NCBI RefSeq assembly: GCF_001281315.1
Contig: NZ_CP012479.1
Location: forward strand, 2,604,001 to 2,668,000
Direction of reading: 5' to 3'
From: Arthrobacter sp. ERGS1:01
GTDB taxonomy: Bacteria > Actinomycetota > Actinomycetes > Actinomycetales > Micrococcaceae
Length of the DNA stretch: 64,000 bases
Each line of letters opens with the position of its first letter. Positions within the stretch are counted from its first letter, which is position 1. Positions 27,039-37,100 of the stretch are shown here, piece by piece. The translations under genes were made by a program, and so were the position numbers. The notes below the pieces were generated by a model. It worked only from the letters and a program-made list of their open reading frames with translations. It was not told where the DNA came from and searched no databases.

Positions 27039-27671
27039 ATGGCGACATTTGATGCGGAATTTTGGGATACCCGTTACGGCTCGAGCACCAAGGTATGGAG
27101 CGGCAACCCCAACCCGCAGTTGGTCGCCGAAGCCACGGCACTTCCGCCGGGGACTGCGCTCGACGTTGGCAGCGGCGAAGGCGCGGACACCATCTGGCTG
27201 GCCCGGCACGGCTGGCGCGTCACCGGCGTCGACTTTTCACAGGTGGCCCTGGACCGGGCTGCCGCTCATGTTGCCGGAGCCGCCAACGACGACGTGCCTG
27301 ACCTGATCACCTGGGCTCGGCACGACCTGCTGGGTTGGACGCCCCCTGCTCGGGCCTTTGACCTTGTGTCCGCCCAGTTCATGCATCTTCCGCGTGAGCC
27401 ACGGGAGTCCTTGTACGGCCGTCTTGCCGATGCAGTGGCGCCCGGCGGAACGCTGTTGATCGTGGGGCACGCGCACTCGGACGTGCATTCCGGCGCGCAC
27501 CGCCCTGATGTCCCGGACTTGTTCTTCACCGCCGATGACGTCGCCGCCTCCCTTGATCCCGCGGCCTGGCGCATTCTTGTGGCCGAGGACCGTCCACGGA
27601 ATGTGGCCGGGGACGACGGCGAACAGACCACTGTCCACGACGTTGTGCTGAAAGCCGAACGCCTGGCCTAA
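27039..27671 (+). CDS. Class I SAM-dependent methyltransferase
   Basis: 210 residues. Begins FDAEFWDTRYGSSTKVWSGN, then motif I ALDVGSGEGADTIWLA, acidic motif VTGVDFSQVALDRA, and post-I RHDLLGWTPPARAFDLVSAQ. This is the tellurite/thiopurine-resistance-like small methyltransferase pattern (DUF-free, single Rossmann domain). Preceded by a 105-nt gap after the exporter, so probably a separate unit. Substrate not predictable. Confidence 0.9.
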   Translation: MATFDAEFWDTRYGSSTKVWSGNPNPQLVAEATALPPGTALDVGSGEGADTIWLARHGWRVTGVDFSQVALDRAAAHVAGAANDDVPDLITWARHDLLGWTPPARAFDLVSAQFMHLPREPRESLYGRLADAVAPGGTLLIVGHAHSDVHSGAHRPDVPDLFFTADDVAASLDPAAWRILVAEDRPRNVAGDDGEQTTVHDVVLKAERLA

Positions 27672-27719
27672 AGCGATTGTTGGCCGCCTCAACGCACACT
27701 GGCCTCGACCCATTCGGCT

Positions 27720-29696
27720 TCAGCACCGTTGGATTGACGACCTGTCTGTTGCGCCGGGGAGGGGTGGTGGTTGGGTTGTGTAGTGGTGGCCGGTGGGGGT
27801 GGTGATTCGGGTGCCGGGCAGGGTGGCGCCGTCGGCGGTAGTGCCGTGGTTGGTTGGGCTGGTGTTGTCGGCGTAGTGGTCAACGGTGGGGTCCGGGTTT
27901 GCTGGGTGGTTTGTGTGGGTGTGCCAGCCGGGAGTTTCCTTTATCTGGTTGCAGGCGGTGCACAGTCCTTGGCCGTTGCTGGTGCTGGTGGGTCCGCCGG
28001 CGGCGTAGGCCTTGATGTGGTCGTATTGGCGGATCGGCGCATCACACCACGGCGTCGCACAGCGTTGATCGCGCAGGCGCAGGAATTCCTTCATCCCCTC
28101 CGGAAACAACCTCGCTTTCGAATCCATGGCCAACAGTATGTTGTTGTCGGGGTGGGTAAAGAGCCGTTTCAACCACACCCGCGACACCCGACCCCCGCCA
28201 CGCCCGTCTCCACTACCGTCGTTGTTCCCACTACTTTCACGGCTGGTGGTGGTGCCTAGGATCCAGGTGCGGGCGGTCGGGGCTGGGATCGGGTCGTAGC
28301 CGGCCAGGATCGCGGGATCGTTCGCACCGTCGAAGAGCGCCCTATCCGTCATGATCAACTCCACCAGGATCTCCGGCTCCACCACCTGCGTACAGCTGGC
28401 CACCCACGCATCAGTGACCGCGCTGACCCCGGTCCGAGGATTCCGACGATCAGTGCCCGAGGGTTCCAACAGTCCCGCGGGTCCCGGTTTCGGGTTTGGG
28501 TGTGGGGTGCAGGGGGTGTGGTTTGTGAGGCGGTGGAGGAGGGTGTCGGCCATGAGTTGGCCCTTGCCCCGCACGTCGCCGGCGGCTTTCGCGCTGTCGG
28601 CGATCCGGGTCAGGGTCGCCAGGACTTTCACGCCGTGGCGTAGGGGTAGGAGTGCGGTGAGCAGGGTCATGCCGTCCGCGGCCGGACGCAGGGAAACATA
28701 ACGGTCGGTTTCTGCCTTCTCCAACCGTTGCACGAAGACTTCCGGTTCCAGGGTGTAGGCGGCGTTCCGGGCCCGGGCGGCCAGTTCACGATTCCCCCAC
28801 CCGGATAGTTGTCTCGGGTCGGCACAGAGAAGCTCATCAACAGCGGCTCGGTGGTCTTGGGTGAGGAAGACGGTTTCGCGGGCGATGATTCCGGCCCGGT
28901 ACTCATTCAACACTCCGGTCCCCAAGGCGGTGAGGGTGTGGGGTAGTTCCCGCACCAGGACTTGGGCGAGTTCACCTAGTTGTCGTCCCCGATGCGGAGA
29001 CTCCGCCCGGGCCAACCCGATTTGGGTCCCCACACCCTGGCCGAGTTTGTTGGTCTCGATCCCGGCCCGGGCCTGGGTGAGGCGTTGCTGGGCCATCAAG
29101 AGAACTTCGGCCCGGGCTTGGACCGCGCACAGGGCGTTCTTCGCCCCTTCAGCGGCCGAGATGACATCGACCAGGGCGCCGGGATCCACCCGGTCCACCA
29201 CGAATGGGTCAAAACCCACCCCCGCCTCCACTACCCCGCCCAGGGCGGCAAGGACAGCCGTGGCGTCACCGGCCCGGGTCGCGGCCTTCGTGGCGGCGGT
29301 TTTGGTGCCGCCGGCGTGGCCGGCCAGATCCGCCACCGCCTCCAACGACCGCCCCTCACCCAGGGCGTTGCGGAGCAGATCATCAGCGTCGCCGGCCCGC
29401 ACGGCAGCCCGGTCCGCGAGGACGTGGGCGAGGGCCGCATCGAGCTGCGCCACCACCACCGGATCAAAAAACGTGCCACACGCCGCGACCAGTAATTCGC
29501 AACATCCCACCACCGGTGCGGGGCCCGGGACCGGTGTGATGTTTACGGGTAGAAAGTCCTTTGGGCTGGCGTCAAAGCTGGTGGAATTGTCCGCAGGGGT
29601 AGTGAGGTGGGAGGGGTCCAACCACTCCGGTGCCGCCATGCCCATCACCCGCCCGCGAATCCTCGGAAACCCTGCGAACCCATCAAACAGAAACAA
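27720..29696 (-). CDS. DUF222 / HNH-endonuclease domain protein
   Basis: 658 residues as drawn from a TTG; an ATG 17 codons in (MGMAAPEWL) is an equal candidate. The N-terminal two thirds is the DUF222 helical domain rich in Ala/Arg. The C-terminus is an HNH module: RLRDQRCATPWCDAP supplies Cys ligands, YDHIKAYAAGG carries the D-H of the HNH motif, and GLCTACNQIKETPGW supplies the N and a second Cys pair. Actinobacterial genomes carry many such genes; their nuclease activity and role are not established. The upstream 90 nt are unusually AT-rich. No intein or group I/II intron is visible around it. Confidence 0.9.
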   Translation of the reverse strand: MFLFDGFAGFPRIRGRVMGMAAPEWLDPSHLTTPADNSTSFDASPKDFLPVNITPVPGPAPVVGCCELLVAACGTFFDPVVVAQLDAALAHVLADRAAVRAGDADDLLRNALGEGRSLEAVADLAGHAGGTKTAATKAATRAGDATAVLAALGGVVEAGVGFDPFVVDRVDPGALVDVISAAEGAKNALCAVQARAEVLLMAQQRLTQARAGIETNKLGQGVGTQIGLARAESPHRGRQLGELAQVLVRELPHTLTALGTGVLNEYRAGIIARETVFLTQDHRAAVDELLCADPRQLSGWGNRELAARARNAAYTLEPEVFVQRLEKAETDRYVSLRPAADGMTLLTALLPLRHGVKVLATLTRIADSAKAAGDVRGKGQLMADTLLHRLTNHTPCTPHPNPKPGPAGLLEPSGTDRRNPRTGVSAVTDAWVASCTQVVEPEILVELIMTDRALFDGANDPAILAGYDPIPAPTARTWILGTTTSRESSGNNDGSGDGRGGGRVSRVWLKRLFTHPDNNILLAMDSKARLFPEGMKEFLRLRDQRCATPWCDAPIRQYDHIKAYAAGGPTSTSNGQGLCTACNQIKETPGWHTHTNHPANPDPTVDHYADNTSPTNHGTTADGATLPGTRITTPTGHHYTTQPPPLPGATDRSSIQRC

Positions 29697-30003
29697 CGCT
29701 TAACCAGAAACTATGCTGAATCAGAATTAATGTTTGAGAAGGATTTATCTATCTGCTACATAAATTCTAGATCGAGGCACCGACACAAACCACGCAAAAA
29801 CGGCCCTTCCGGAGAATCTGTGGAGAACACAACCCAGGCACCGGCTGTGGAGGAATCAACCGCCCAGCACGTCCGGGAGGATCCTTTGGAACAGCACGTG
29901 ATCCTGCCAGCGGCCGTCAATGCGAAAGTCGTTCTCCGCCAAGCAAATCCGGCGAACTCCTGACGGCGCCTCGCCTATCGGGACCGGATGACAGACTGGA
30001 CGC
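29697..30003. other. Intergenic region, AT-rich half then GC-normal half
   Basis: 307 nt without a credible gene. Positions about 29700-29775 are rich in A and T (for example ATTAATGTTTGAGAAGG and ACATAAATTCTAG), unlike the surroundings, and probably hold the promoter of the DUF222/HNH gene on the minus strand. The remainder must include the GNAT gene's promoter. An open plus-strand frame crosses it but has no ribosome site or protein-like composition. Confidence 0.45.
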
Positions 30004-30432
30004 ATGTCTGATTTGGCCGCCTTTGACCTGATTGCTAATCCTCCGTCGCTCGAGGAGTACCTAAGCCTGCGCAGGGACTGCGGCTTGTCGCTGAAAACCC
30101 CTGAGCAGGGTGCAGGCGCCCTGACGGGCAGTTGGTACTTTTGCCACATTCGTGATCGGGAAACAGGCAAGGCCGTGGCCATGGGACGGATCATCGGCGA
30201 CGGTGGCTGGTGCTTTCACATTGCCGATATGGCTACACTGCCGCAGTTCCAAGGTCGCGGCTTGGGCCGGCAGGTCTTGGATGCGTTAGTGGCACAGATC
30301 CGCATCAACGCCCCCGACAATCCCTACATCACTCTCGTAGCCGACCCTCCGGGCAGGCGTCTGTATGAGCAGGCGGGATTCTCCGAAATCAATCCTTCCC
30401 GTGGCATGGAACTGCCATGGGTGCGTTCTTGA
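30004..30432 (+). CDS. GNAT-family N-acetyltransferase
   Basis: 142 residues. Acetyl-CoA pyrophosphate loop QGRGLGRQVLDAL with the preceding strand HIADMATLPQF, and the C-terminal RRLYEQAGFSEI motif typical of the fold. The opening LEEYLSLRRDCGL and the substrate loops resemble small GNATs of unknown acceptor. Single gene flanked by gaps. Confidence 0.88.
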   Translation: MSDLAAFDLIANPPSLEEYLSLRRDCGLSLKTPEQGAGALTGSWYFCHIRDRETGKAVAMGRIIGDGGWCFHIADMATLPQFQGRGLGRQVLDALVAQIRINAPDNPYITLVADPPGRRLYEQAGFSEINPSRGMELPWVRS

Positions 30433-30521
30433 GGGGCCGGACTACGTCGAGGCAACGTGCCACCAGCATGTGCTCCACCAATGCGGGGTTAAAACTAGGG
30501 TTCAAGAAGTGAGCTGTTGAA

Positions 30522-31145
30522 GTGAATCTAGAAAATGATCCGGAGCAGGCAGCCAGGCTCTGCGTCGAAGCTCAGGCCAGGTTGCTTCGCAGCGTGGCTC
30601 AGCTGTTGGATGAGGCGATCAGCTCGCCGAGCAATTTGCCCGGCTGGACCGTTGGACACGTTTTGACCCATCTTGCCCGCAACGCCGACGCGCACGCGCG
30701 TCGTGTGTCAGGGGCATTGCGAGGCGAAGACGTGCCCAAATACGCGAACGGGGCGGAACAGCGGCAAGCCGAGATTGAGGACGGATCCAGCCGCCCTTCA
30801 AGGGAGATCCAGGCCGATCTTGAAAAAAGTTGCGCACGTCTGGAAGAGGTTTTCGCCCAAGGCACCGCAGCAGGATGGCCCAATGGACACTTCCTCGGCG
30901 GGGCCCACTACGGCGTGTCCGGTTGCCCCGCGCACAGGCTTCGCGAGGTGGAGATGCACCATGTGGATCTTGGGCTCGGCTACACGCCCCAGGACTGGCC
31001 CGACGACTATGTGGCCTGGGACCTGCAGGAACTGCTTGCCACGGTCCCGGAAAGGCTTGGCTCGGCCGGCGAACAGCGCAGCTTCATGGCATGGCTGGCT
31101 GGACGGGGCCCGTTGGATGCCACATCCACCCTGGGCCCCTGGTAA
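30522..31145 (+). CDS. Maleylpyruvate-isomerase-type, mycothiol-dependent family protein (DinB-like fold)
   Basis: 207 residues from GTG. Metal-site histidines are visible: GHVLTHLARNADAHAR in the N-terminal helix bundle and EMHHVDLGLGYTP, the MDMPI signature. Family members use mycothiol, the actinobacterial thiol, as cofactor for isomerisation or transfer reactions on maleylpyruvate and other electrophiles. No aromatic-ring catabolic genes surround it, so a detoxification role is as likely as maleylpyruvate isomerisation. Confidence 0.87.
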   Translation: MNLENDPEQAARLCVEAQARLLRSVAQLLDEAISSPSNLPGWTVGHVLTHLARNADAHARRVSGALRGEDVPKYANGAEQRQAEIEDGSSRPSREIQADLEKSCARLEEVFAQGTAAGWPNGHFLGGAHYGVSGCPAHRLREVEMHHVDLGLGYTPQDWPDDYVAWDLQELLATVPERLGSAGEQRSFMAWLAGRGPLDATSTLGPW

Positions 31146-31171
31146 GCCGCACTCAACCGCCAGGACAACCG

Positions 31172-31660
31172 CTAGAGCAGCAGCTTGAACCCTGCATGCG
31201 ACTTCGCGAATCCGAGCCGCTCGTAGAAGCGGTGCGCGTCGAGCCGGGTATTGTCACTGGTCAGCTGGACCAGCGCCGCACCCCGGCGTCGGCCTTCCGC
31301 GACGGCCCACTCCATCATGGCCGAACCGAGCCCGTTGCCGCGCAGTCGTTCATCGACCCGGACGGCCTCGATCTGCAGCCGCAGGGATCCCGCACGGGCC
31401 AGACCGGGAATGAACGTCAGCTGCATGGTCGCCACCACCTCTCCATCGGCCGAATCCACGACGCACAGCAATTGCGCGGGGTCGGCGTCGATGGCGTGGA
31501 ACGCGGCGAGATAGGGTCCGCGGTCGGCCGGGTCGCTGGATTCAATGGAGGCCCGCAGCTGGTCGCGGGCAATCAGCTCAATGATCGGGCCGACGTCGGA
31601 CTCAGCGGCCCGGCGCAGCTGGAACGTCGAGCCGGCCTGGGTGAAGCTTGCGAGAATCAT
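31172..31660 (-). CDS. GNAT-family N-acetyltransferase
   Basis: 162 residues: FQLRRAAESDVGPIIELIAR opening, acetyl-CoA loop VDERLRGNGLGSAMMEWAV, then RFYERLGFAKSHAGFKLLL at the end, the usual C-terminal GNAT pattern. Its first 59 nt overlap the end of the upstream EamA transporter on the same strand, so the two are co-transcribed and may be coupled. Acceptor unknown; a toxic amine handled by both exporter and acetylase is a reasonable guess only. Confidence 0.88.
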   Translation of the reverse strand: MILASFTQAGSTFQLRRAAESDVGPIIELIARDQLRASIESSDPADRGPYLAAFHAIDADPAQLLCVVDSADGEVVATMQLTFIPGLARAGSLRLQIEAVRVDERLRGNGLGSAMMEWAVAEGRRRGAALVQLTSDNTRLDAHRFYERLGFAKSHAGFKLLL

Positions 31661-32504
31661 GGCTCCATCCTTTCAGGTTTACCCCGACCGCAATGGAGCC
31701 GAGCACCACCGCGATGCCCACCAACTGCCACGGAGCCAGCGTCTGCCCGGCCACGAGCCAGCCGAGGAGAATCGCGACGACGGGGCTCAACAGCCCCAGG
31801 AACGCCGCCGCGCCCGCCGGCAGGCGGCTCAGGCCGCGGAACCAGCACACATAGGCCAGCGCGGTTCCCACAAGCGACAAATAGGCATAGCCAAGGACAT
31901 TGACCCCGGTCAGCGGCGTGGCCGGAAGTCCCTCAACCAGGAGCAGCAGCACCGCCAGGGTCAACCCGCCGGCAATGAGTTGCCAGGCCGTCGTCGCCAG
32001 CGGCGGGGCAGGCTGCCCCCATTTCTTGGACAGCACCGTCCCGGCCGCCATGGACAGCGTGCCGCCCGCCGCTGCCAGAAGTCCGACGGCGTCGAGCCGG
32101 GCCTGCGATTGCAGCACGATGAGCGCAACCCCAAACACCCCCACGGTGCCGGCCGCCACCCGTCGCAGCGTCAACGCCTCCCCCAGCACCTTGTTGGCCA
32201 ACACCGCCACCAGCAGCGGCTGGATGCCGCCCACGATGGCTGCCACTCCCCCGGGGAGCCGGTACGCGGCTATGAACAGCAGCGCAAAGAAGGCGCCGAT
32301 GTTCAGCACGCCCAAAACCCACGACTTCCACCACCACGAGCCCTGCGGAAGCCGTCGGGCCAGGGCGAGCAGGAGCAGTCCGGCCGGCAGGGCACGCAGG
32401 GTGGCAGCCAGCAGCGGCCGCCCCTCCGGGAGGAACGCTGTCGTCGTCAGGTAGGTGGTCCCCCACAGCATGGGAGCCACGGCGGTCATCAAGATCAAAG
32501 TCAT
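31602..32504 (-). CDS. EamA (DMT superfamily) transporter
   Basis: About 300 residues, ten membrane spans in two EamA repeats (LILMTAVAPMLWGTTYLTTT opens the first; AALGLL-like GAAAFLGLLSPVVAILLGWL opens the second half). Family members export amino acids, metabolites or drugs. Start ATG at 32504 directly downstream of twin palindromes shared with a divergent MarR gene; a GTG five codons earlier also opens the frame but sits within the operator. The 3' end overlaps a GNAT gene by 59 nt. Confidence 0.9.
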   Translation of the reverse strand: MTLILMTAVAPMLWGTTYLTTTAFLPEGRPLLAATLRALPAGLLLLALARRLPQGSWWWKSWVLGVLNIGAFFALLFIAAYRLPGGVAAIVGGIQPLLVAVLANKVLGEALTLRRVAAGTVGVFGVALIVLQSQARLDAVGLLAAAGGTLSMAAGTVLSKKWGQPAPPLATTAWQLIAGGLTLAVLLLLVEGLPATPLTGVNVLGYAYLSLVGTALAYVCWFRGLSRLPAGAAAFLGLLSPVVAILLGWLVAGQTLAPWQLVGIAVVLGSIAVGVNLKGWSHDSRKLHPGRLDVPAAPGR

Positions 32505-32508
32505 ATTT

Positions 32509-32547
32509 TTGCTAAGCACTTAGTTAATATAGCTAAGGTCTTAGCAA
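32509..32547. promoter_or_regulatory. Twin MarR operators between eamA-like gene and marR
   Basis: Two palindromes CTAAGCACTTAG (32512-32523) and CTAAGGTCTTAG (32533-32544) have the form CTAAGNNCTTAG and centres 21 bp apart, two helical turns. Together with flanking TTGC/GCAA they form a larger inverted repeat. The AT-rich TTAATATAG between them is the likely -10 region for both divergent genes. The layout predicts cooperative repression by the adjacent MarR protein. Confidence 0.8.
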
Positions 32548-32564
32548 ATTGCTAGAGTGGGTGC

Positions 32565-33059
32565 ATGACCGAGCAACTGGACCGCATCATTGCCCAATGG
32601 CATCAGGAAAAGCCGGAGCTGGACGTCTCCCCCATGGCCGTGATCGGCCGGCTGGGTCGCGCCGCGGCCGCCGTCGATACCCGCCTTGCGGCCAACTTTG
32701 CCCGGCACGATTTGGATTCTCCGTCCTTTGACGTCCTCGCCACCCTGCGGCGCAGCGGCAGCCCGTTCAGCCTCACGCCGGCCGCGCTGGCCCGCGACGC
32801 CATGATCTCCACGAGCGCCGTGGCCCAGCGCCTGAACAAGCTGGAGGCGCGGAAACTTGTGCAGCGCACCGCCAACCCCGACGACGGCCGCGGCACCCTG
32901 GTCACGCTGACGCCGCGCGGACTGGCCGTCATCGACGCCGCACTGCCGGACCATCTGGCCGCCGAACACGCCATCACGGGCGCGTTGACCGTGGCCGAAC
33001 AGCAGCAGCTGGCCGCCCTGCTCCAGCGCCTCACGGATTCCGCCGACGCCGCCGGCTGA
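32565..33059 (+). CDS. MarR-family transcriptional regulator
   Basis: 164 residues. Winged helix with FDVLATLRRSGSPFSLTPAA, recognition helix MISTSAVAQRLNKLEARKLV and wing RTANPDDGRGTLVTLTPRG; helices at both ends form the dimer interface. Divergent from the EamA exporter with twin operators in the 60-nt gap, so it probably represses both genes until a ligand binds. Ligand unknown. Confidence 0.93.
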   Translation: MTEQLDRIIAQWHQEKPELDVSPMAVIGRLGRAAAAVDTRLAANFARHDLDSPSFDVLATLRRSGSPFSLTPAALARDAMISTSAVAQRLNKLEARKLVQRTANPDDGRGTLVTLTPRGLAVIDAALPDHLAAEHAITGALTVAEQQQLAALLQRLTDSADAAG

Positions 33060-33181
33060 GACTGCCCACTGAGTCCCGAATCGGGTCCTCCACAGGCCCG
33101 CCAAAACAAGCCGCAGCCTGCCGCGATTCACACACGCCCAGCGCGTCATGCTTCAATGGCCCCATACCTGAAGGGTCCATC

Positions 33182-34141
33182 ATGAACCGCCTGCTTGTCC
33201 TGCTCCTTGTCGCCACCGCCGTGGCATACTCCGTTGCCTCGGTTGTTTCCTGGGTCGCGCGCAAAAGAACCCCCCGTTCCGTCAAGGCCGGCACACCGAC
33301 AGGACCGCCGTCGAACGCGGCTGTGGGCCGGGCCATGCTCACGGCCCAGCTTCCCGGCATGGTCTCGGCAATTTTTGCCGTGATCCTGTTTATCGCCCTG
33401 CTCCGGCCTTCGGTTGCGGTCGCGGGACGAGTGGGCCTGCCGCTGGCGCTGTCGGCCGGCGCCTGCGTCACGGCGGGCCTGTTGCTGTTCTCGGCCCTGC
33501 CGCCGGCACGGCCCTATGCGACAGCTACTGCGAGCGCAAGCACGGTGCCTCCGACGGTGCCCCCGGCGAAGTCCTCCCTTCGGCGCCGATGGACCCTTGC
33601 GCTTCCGCTGCTTGTCCTGGCCGCAAACCTGGCCGTGTTTGTGACCGCGGGCCTTACTTCCGCCACGGACAGCCAGGGCGGTTACCGGCTCCTGCGCCTC
33701 GCCGATGCCACCCGCAGCGCGGCGGCTAGCCCGTATCCGGGTTGGTCTTATGGCGTCCCGTTGATGCTCGTGATGCTGGCCCTGGCCGCGTCGATGCTCC
33801 TGGCCCTGCGCCGCATTGCCACCGCCCCGTCGCTGCCGGATCCGCGGATGGCCGGCCTGGACCGGCGCTGGCGGGAGATTTCCACCCGCATCGTCGCCCG
33901 GCTGGTCACCGGCGCCCTGCTGGCCTACCTCGGCGGCACGGCGTTCATGGCCGGATTGGCCATGGTCAACGGTGCTGCGTCGGGTGGAAGCGCCACCAGC
34001 CCGGCGCAGCCGCTCTTCGCCTTGGGCATCGCCGCGATTGTGGCGGGGGTGGCGGTGGTCCTGGCCGGCGTCGTCGGGCTGGTTCTTGCCGCCAGGGACG
34101 CGCTGACCATCAGGGGCGCGGTCCGGGGTGGAACCGCATAA
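33182..34141 (+). CDS. Hypothetical multi-pass membrane protein
   Basis: 319 residues. No family recognised. Hydrophobic segments near residues 3-25, 57-77, 85-105, 140-160, 193-212, 240-262 and 282-308; the last is VAGVAVVLAGVVGLVLAARD. The loop around 110-135 is Ala/Thr/Pro-rich. Ends 13 nt before the hrpA start, so the two probably share a transcript, though no functional link is evident. ATG start; ribosome site weak (GAAGGG some 12 nt upstream). Confidence 0.8.
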   Translation: MNRLLVLLLVATAVAYSVASVVSWVARKRTPRSVKAGTPTGPPSNAAVGRAMLTAQLPGMVSAIFAVILFIALLRPSVAVAGRVGLPLALSAGACVTAGLLLFSALPPARPYATATASASTVPPTVPPAKSSLRRRWTLALPLLVLAANLAVFVTAGLTSATDSQGGYRLLRLADATRSAAASPYPGWSYGVPLMLVMLALAASMLLALRRIATAPSLPDPRMAGLDRRWREISTRIVARLVTGALLAYLGGTAFMAGLAMVNGAASGGSATSPAQPLFALGIAAIVAGVAVVLAGVVGLVLAARDALTIRGAVRGGTA

Positions 34142-34154
34142 ACTGGGTGGCACC

Positions 34155-37100
34155 ATGACTTTGACTATCACCTACCCCGCCGCGCTTCCCGTCTCGGAGC
34201 GCCGCGAGGACATCATGGCCGCAATCGCCGCCAACCAGGTCACCATCATCGCCGGCGAGACAGGCTCCGGAAAGACCACCCAGATTCCGAAGATGTGCGT
34301 GGAGCTGGGCCTGGCCGAGAAGGGCCTGATCGGCCACACCCAGCCGCGCCGCCTCGCCGCGCGCACCGTGGCCGAGCGCATCGCGAGCGAGCTCGACGTC
34401 GAGATCGGTGCGGAGGTGGGCTTCCAGGTCCGCTTCACCGGGCACGTGGGTCCGCAAACCAAGATCAAGCTCATGACCGACGGCATCCTGCTGGCGGAAA
34501 TCCAGCGTGACAAGCTCCTGCGCAAATACTCCGTCATCATCATTGACGAGGCCCACGAGCGCTCCCTGAACATCGACTTCATCCTCGGCTACCTGCGCCA
34601 AATCCTGCCCCGGCGCCGGGACCTGAAGGTCATCATCACCTCGGCCACGATCGACCCCGAGCGCTTCGCCAACCACTTCGGCTCCGCCGAGGGCCCCGCC
34701 CCCATCATCGAGGTCTCCGGCCGCACCTTCCCGGTGGACATCCGCTACCGCCCGCTCTCGGCCACCCCCGGGGAGGACGACGACGAACTTGGCGCGGGTG
34801 CCGACCGTCACCTTGACGGCGGCAACAGCGAGGAGGACCGGGATCCGCTGGACGCCGTGTGCGATGCCGTGGACGAACTGTCCAGGGAGGCGCCCGGGGA
34901 CATCCTGATCTTCTTCTCCGGCGAGCGTGAAATCCGGGACGCCGCGGACGCCCTGCACGGCCGCGCCAAAACAAACCCGCGGCTGCGCGACGTGCAGATC
35001 CTGCCGCTTTTCGCCCGGCTTTCACTGGCCGAACAGCATGCCGTTTTCACGCCGGGCTCCCGGCGTCGAATCGTACTGGCCACGAACGTCGCCGAAACCT
35101 CGCTAACCGTGCCGGGCATCAAGTACGTCATCGACACGGGCACGGCACGGATCTCCCGCTACTCGCACAGGACCAAGGTCCAGCGCCTGCCCATCGAACG
35201 CATCTCCCAGGCGTCCGCCAACCAGCGCTCGGGCCGTTGCGGCCGCGTCTCCGACGGCATCTGCATCCGCCTGTACTCGGAGGAGGACTTCAACGCCCGC
35301 AGCGAGTTCACCGACCCGGAAATCCTGCGCACCAACCTGGCCGCCGTCATCTTGCAGATGACCGCGATGGGAGTTGCCAAGGGACCCAAGGACGTGGAGA
35401 AGTTCCCGTTCGTGCAGCCGCCGGACTCCCGTGCGATCACCGACGGCGTCACACTGCTGCGCGAACTCGGTGCCGTCAGCGCGGAAGGCGGCATCACCGG
35501 CGTCGGCCGCCAGCTCTCGCAACTGCCCGTGGACCCGCGCCTGGGCCGCATGATCGTCGAGGCCGCCAAGCGTGGCGTCGCCGCGGAGGTCATGGTGCTG
35601 GCCGCCGCCCTCACCATCCAGGACCCGCGCGAGCGCCCCACGGACAAGCAGCAGCTGGCCACGGAAAAGCACAAACGCTTCGTGGACGCGAACTCCGACT
35701 TCACCGGCTTCCTGAACCTGTGGCGCTACATCAAGGAAAAGCAAAACGAGCTGTCCTCCAGCGCGTTCCGCCGGCTGTGCAAGGCCGAGTTCATTAACTA
35801 CCTGCGGGTGCGTGAGTGGCAGGATTTGTTCACGCAGCTGCGCCAAATGGCCAAGTCGCTGGACATCAAGGTCCCCGGCGGCGACATCGACCCCGTGGCA
35901 AACCATGACGCCATCCACATGAGCCTGCTGACCGGGTTGCTCAGCCACATCGGGCTCTACGATCAACGCAAGCGTGAATACGCCGGCGCGCGCGGCACCA
36001 AGTTCATGGTGTTCCCGGGCTCGGCCCTGTTCAAGAAGTCCCCCGACTGGGTCATGGCCGCCGAGCTCGTGGAAACGTCCCGGCTGTGGGCGCGGGTGGC
36101 CGCGAAGTTCGATCCCCTGTGGGCCGAGCAAGTGGCCCCGGACTTGGTCAAGCGCAGCTACAGTGAGCCGCACTGGTCCAAGAAAATGGGCTCCGTCATG
36201 GCGCACGAGAAGGTCACCCTGTACGGGGTGCCGATCGTGCCGGACCGGCGCATCCAGTACAGCCGGATCGATCCGGAACTCTGCCGGGAGATGTTCATCC
36301 GCCATGCCCTGGTGGAGGGCGATTGGCACACCAACCACAAGTTCTTCCACCGCAACCAGGCCCTGCTGGCCGAGGTGGAGGAACTGGAAACCCGCATGCG
36401 CCGCCGCGACCTGCGCGTGGACGACGAGACACTCTTCGAGTTCTACGACGAGCGCGTGGGCGCCGAGGTGGTGTCCGAACGGCACTTCGACAAGTGGTGG
36501 AAGGGTGCCCGGCATGAAAACCCGGCGCTCCTGGACTTTGACGCCCAGGTGGTCATGGCCGAGGAAACCGGGCTCGACGAGGCCGCGTTCCCCAAGACCT
36601 GGATCCAGGGCGAATTTGAGCTGCCCCTCAGCTACGAATTCCATCCGACCGCGCCCGGTTCCGCCCCCAACCCGTCCGACGGCGTCACCGTGCAGGTGCC
36701 GCTGTTGTTCCTCAACCAGCTCCAGGAGGCCCCGTTCAGGTGGCAGATCCCGGGGCTGCGCGCCGAACTGGTCACGGCATTGATCAAGTCGCTGCCCAAG
36801 GCCGTCCGGAAGAACTTCATCCCGGCACCCGATGTGGCACGCCAGGCCGCCGCCGCGTTGGCGGAGGACTTCGACCCGGCCGTGGACGCGCTGGAGCCGT
36901 CCCTGGAACTGGCCCTGCGCCGGCTCAAGGGACACGTCATTCCCCCGGGCTCCTGGAACTGGGACGCCGTGCCCACGCACCTGCGCATGACGTTTTCCGT
37001 GGTGGACAAGAACGGCAAGATCCTCGAGGAAAGCCAGGACCTGGCTAAACTCCAGGAACAGCTGGCTCCCGCCACGCGGCGCGCCATCGCCGAGTCCCTG

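Noticed and set aside
29607..29963. Plus-strand 118-codon frame across the AT-rich gap
   Set aside because: Overlaps the DUF222 gene start antisense and lacks a ribosome site.
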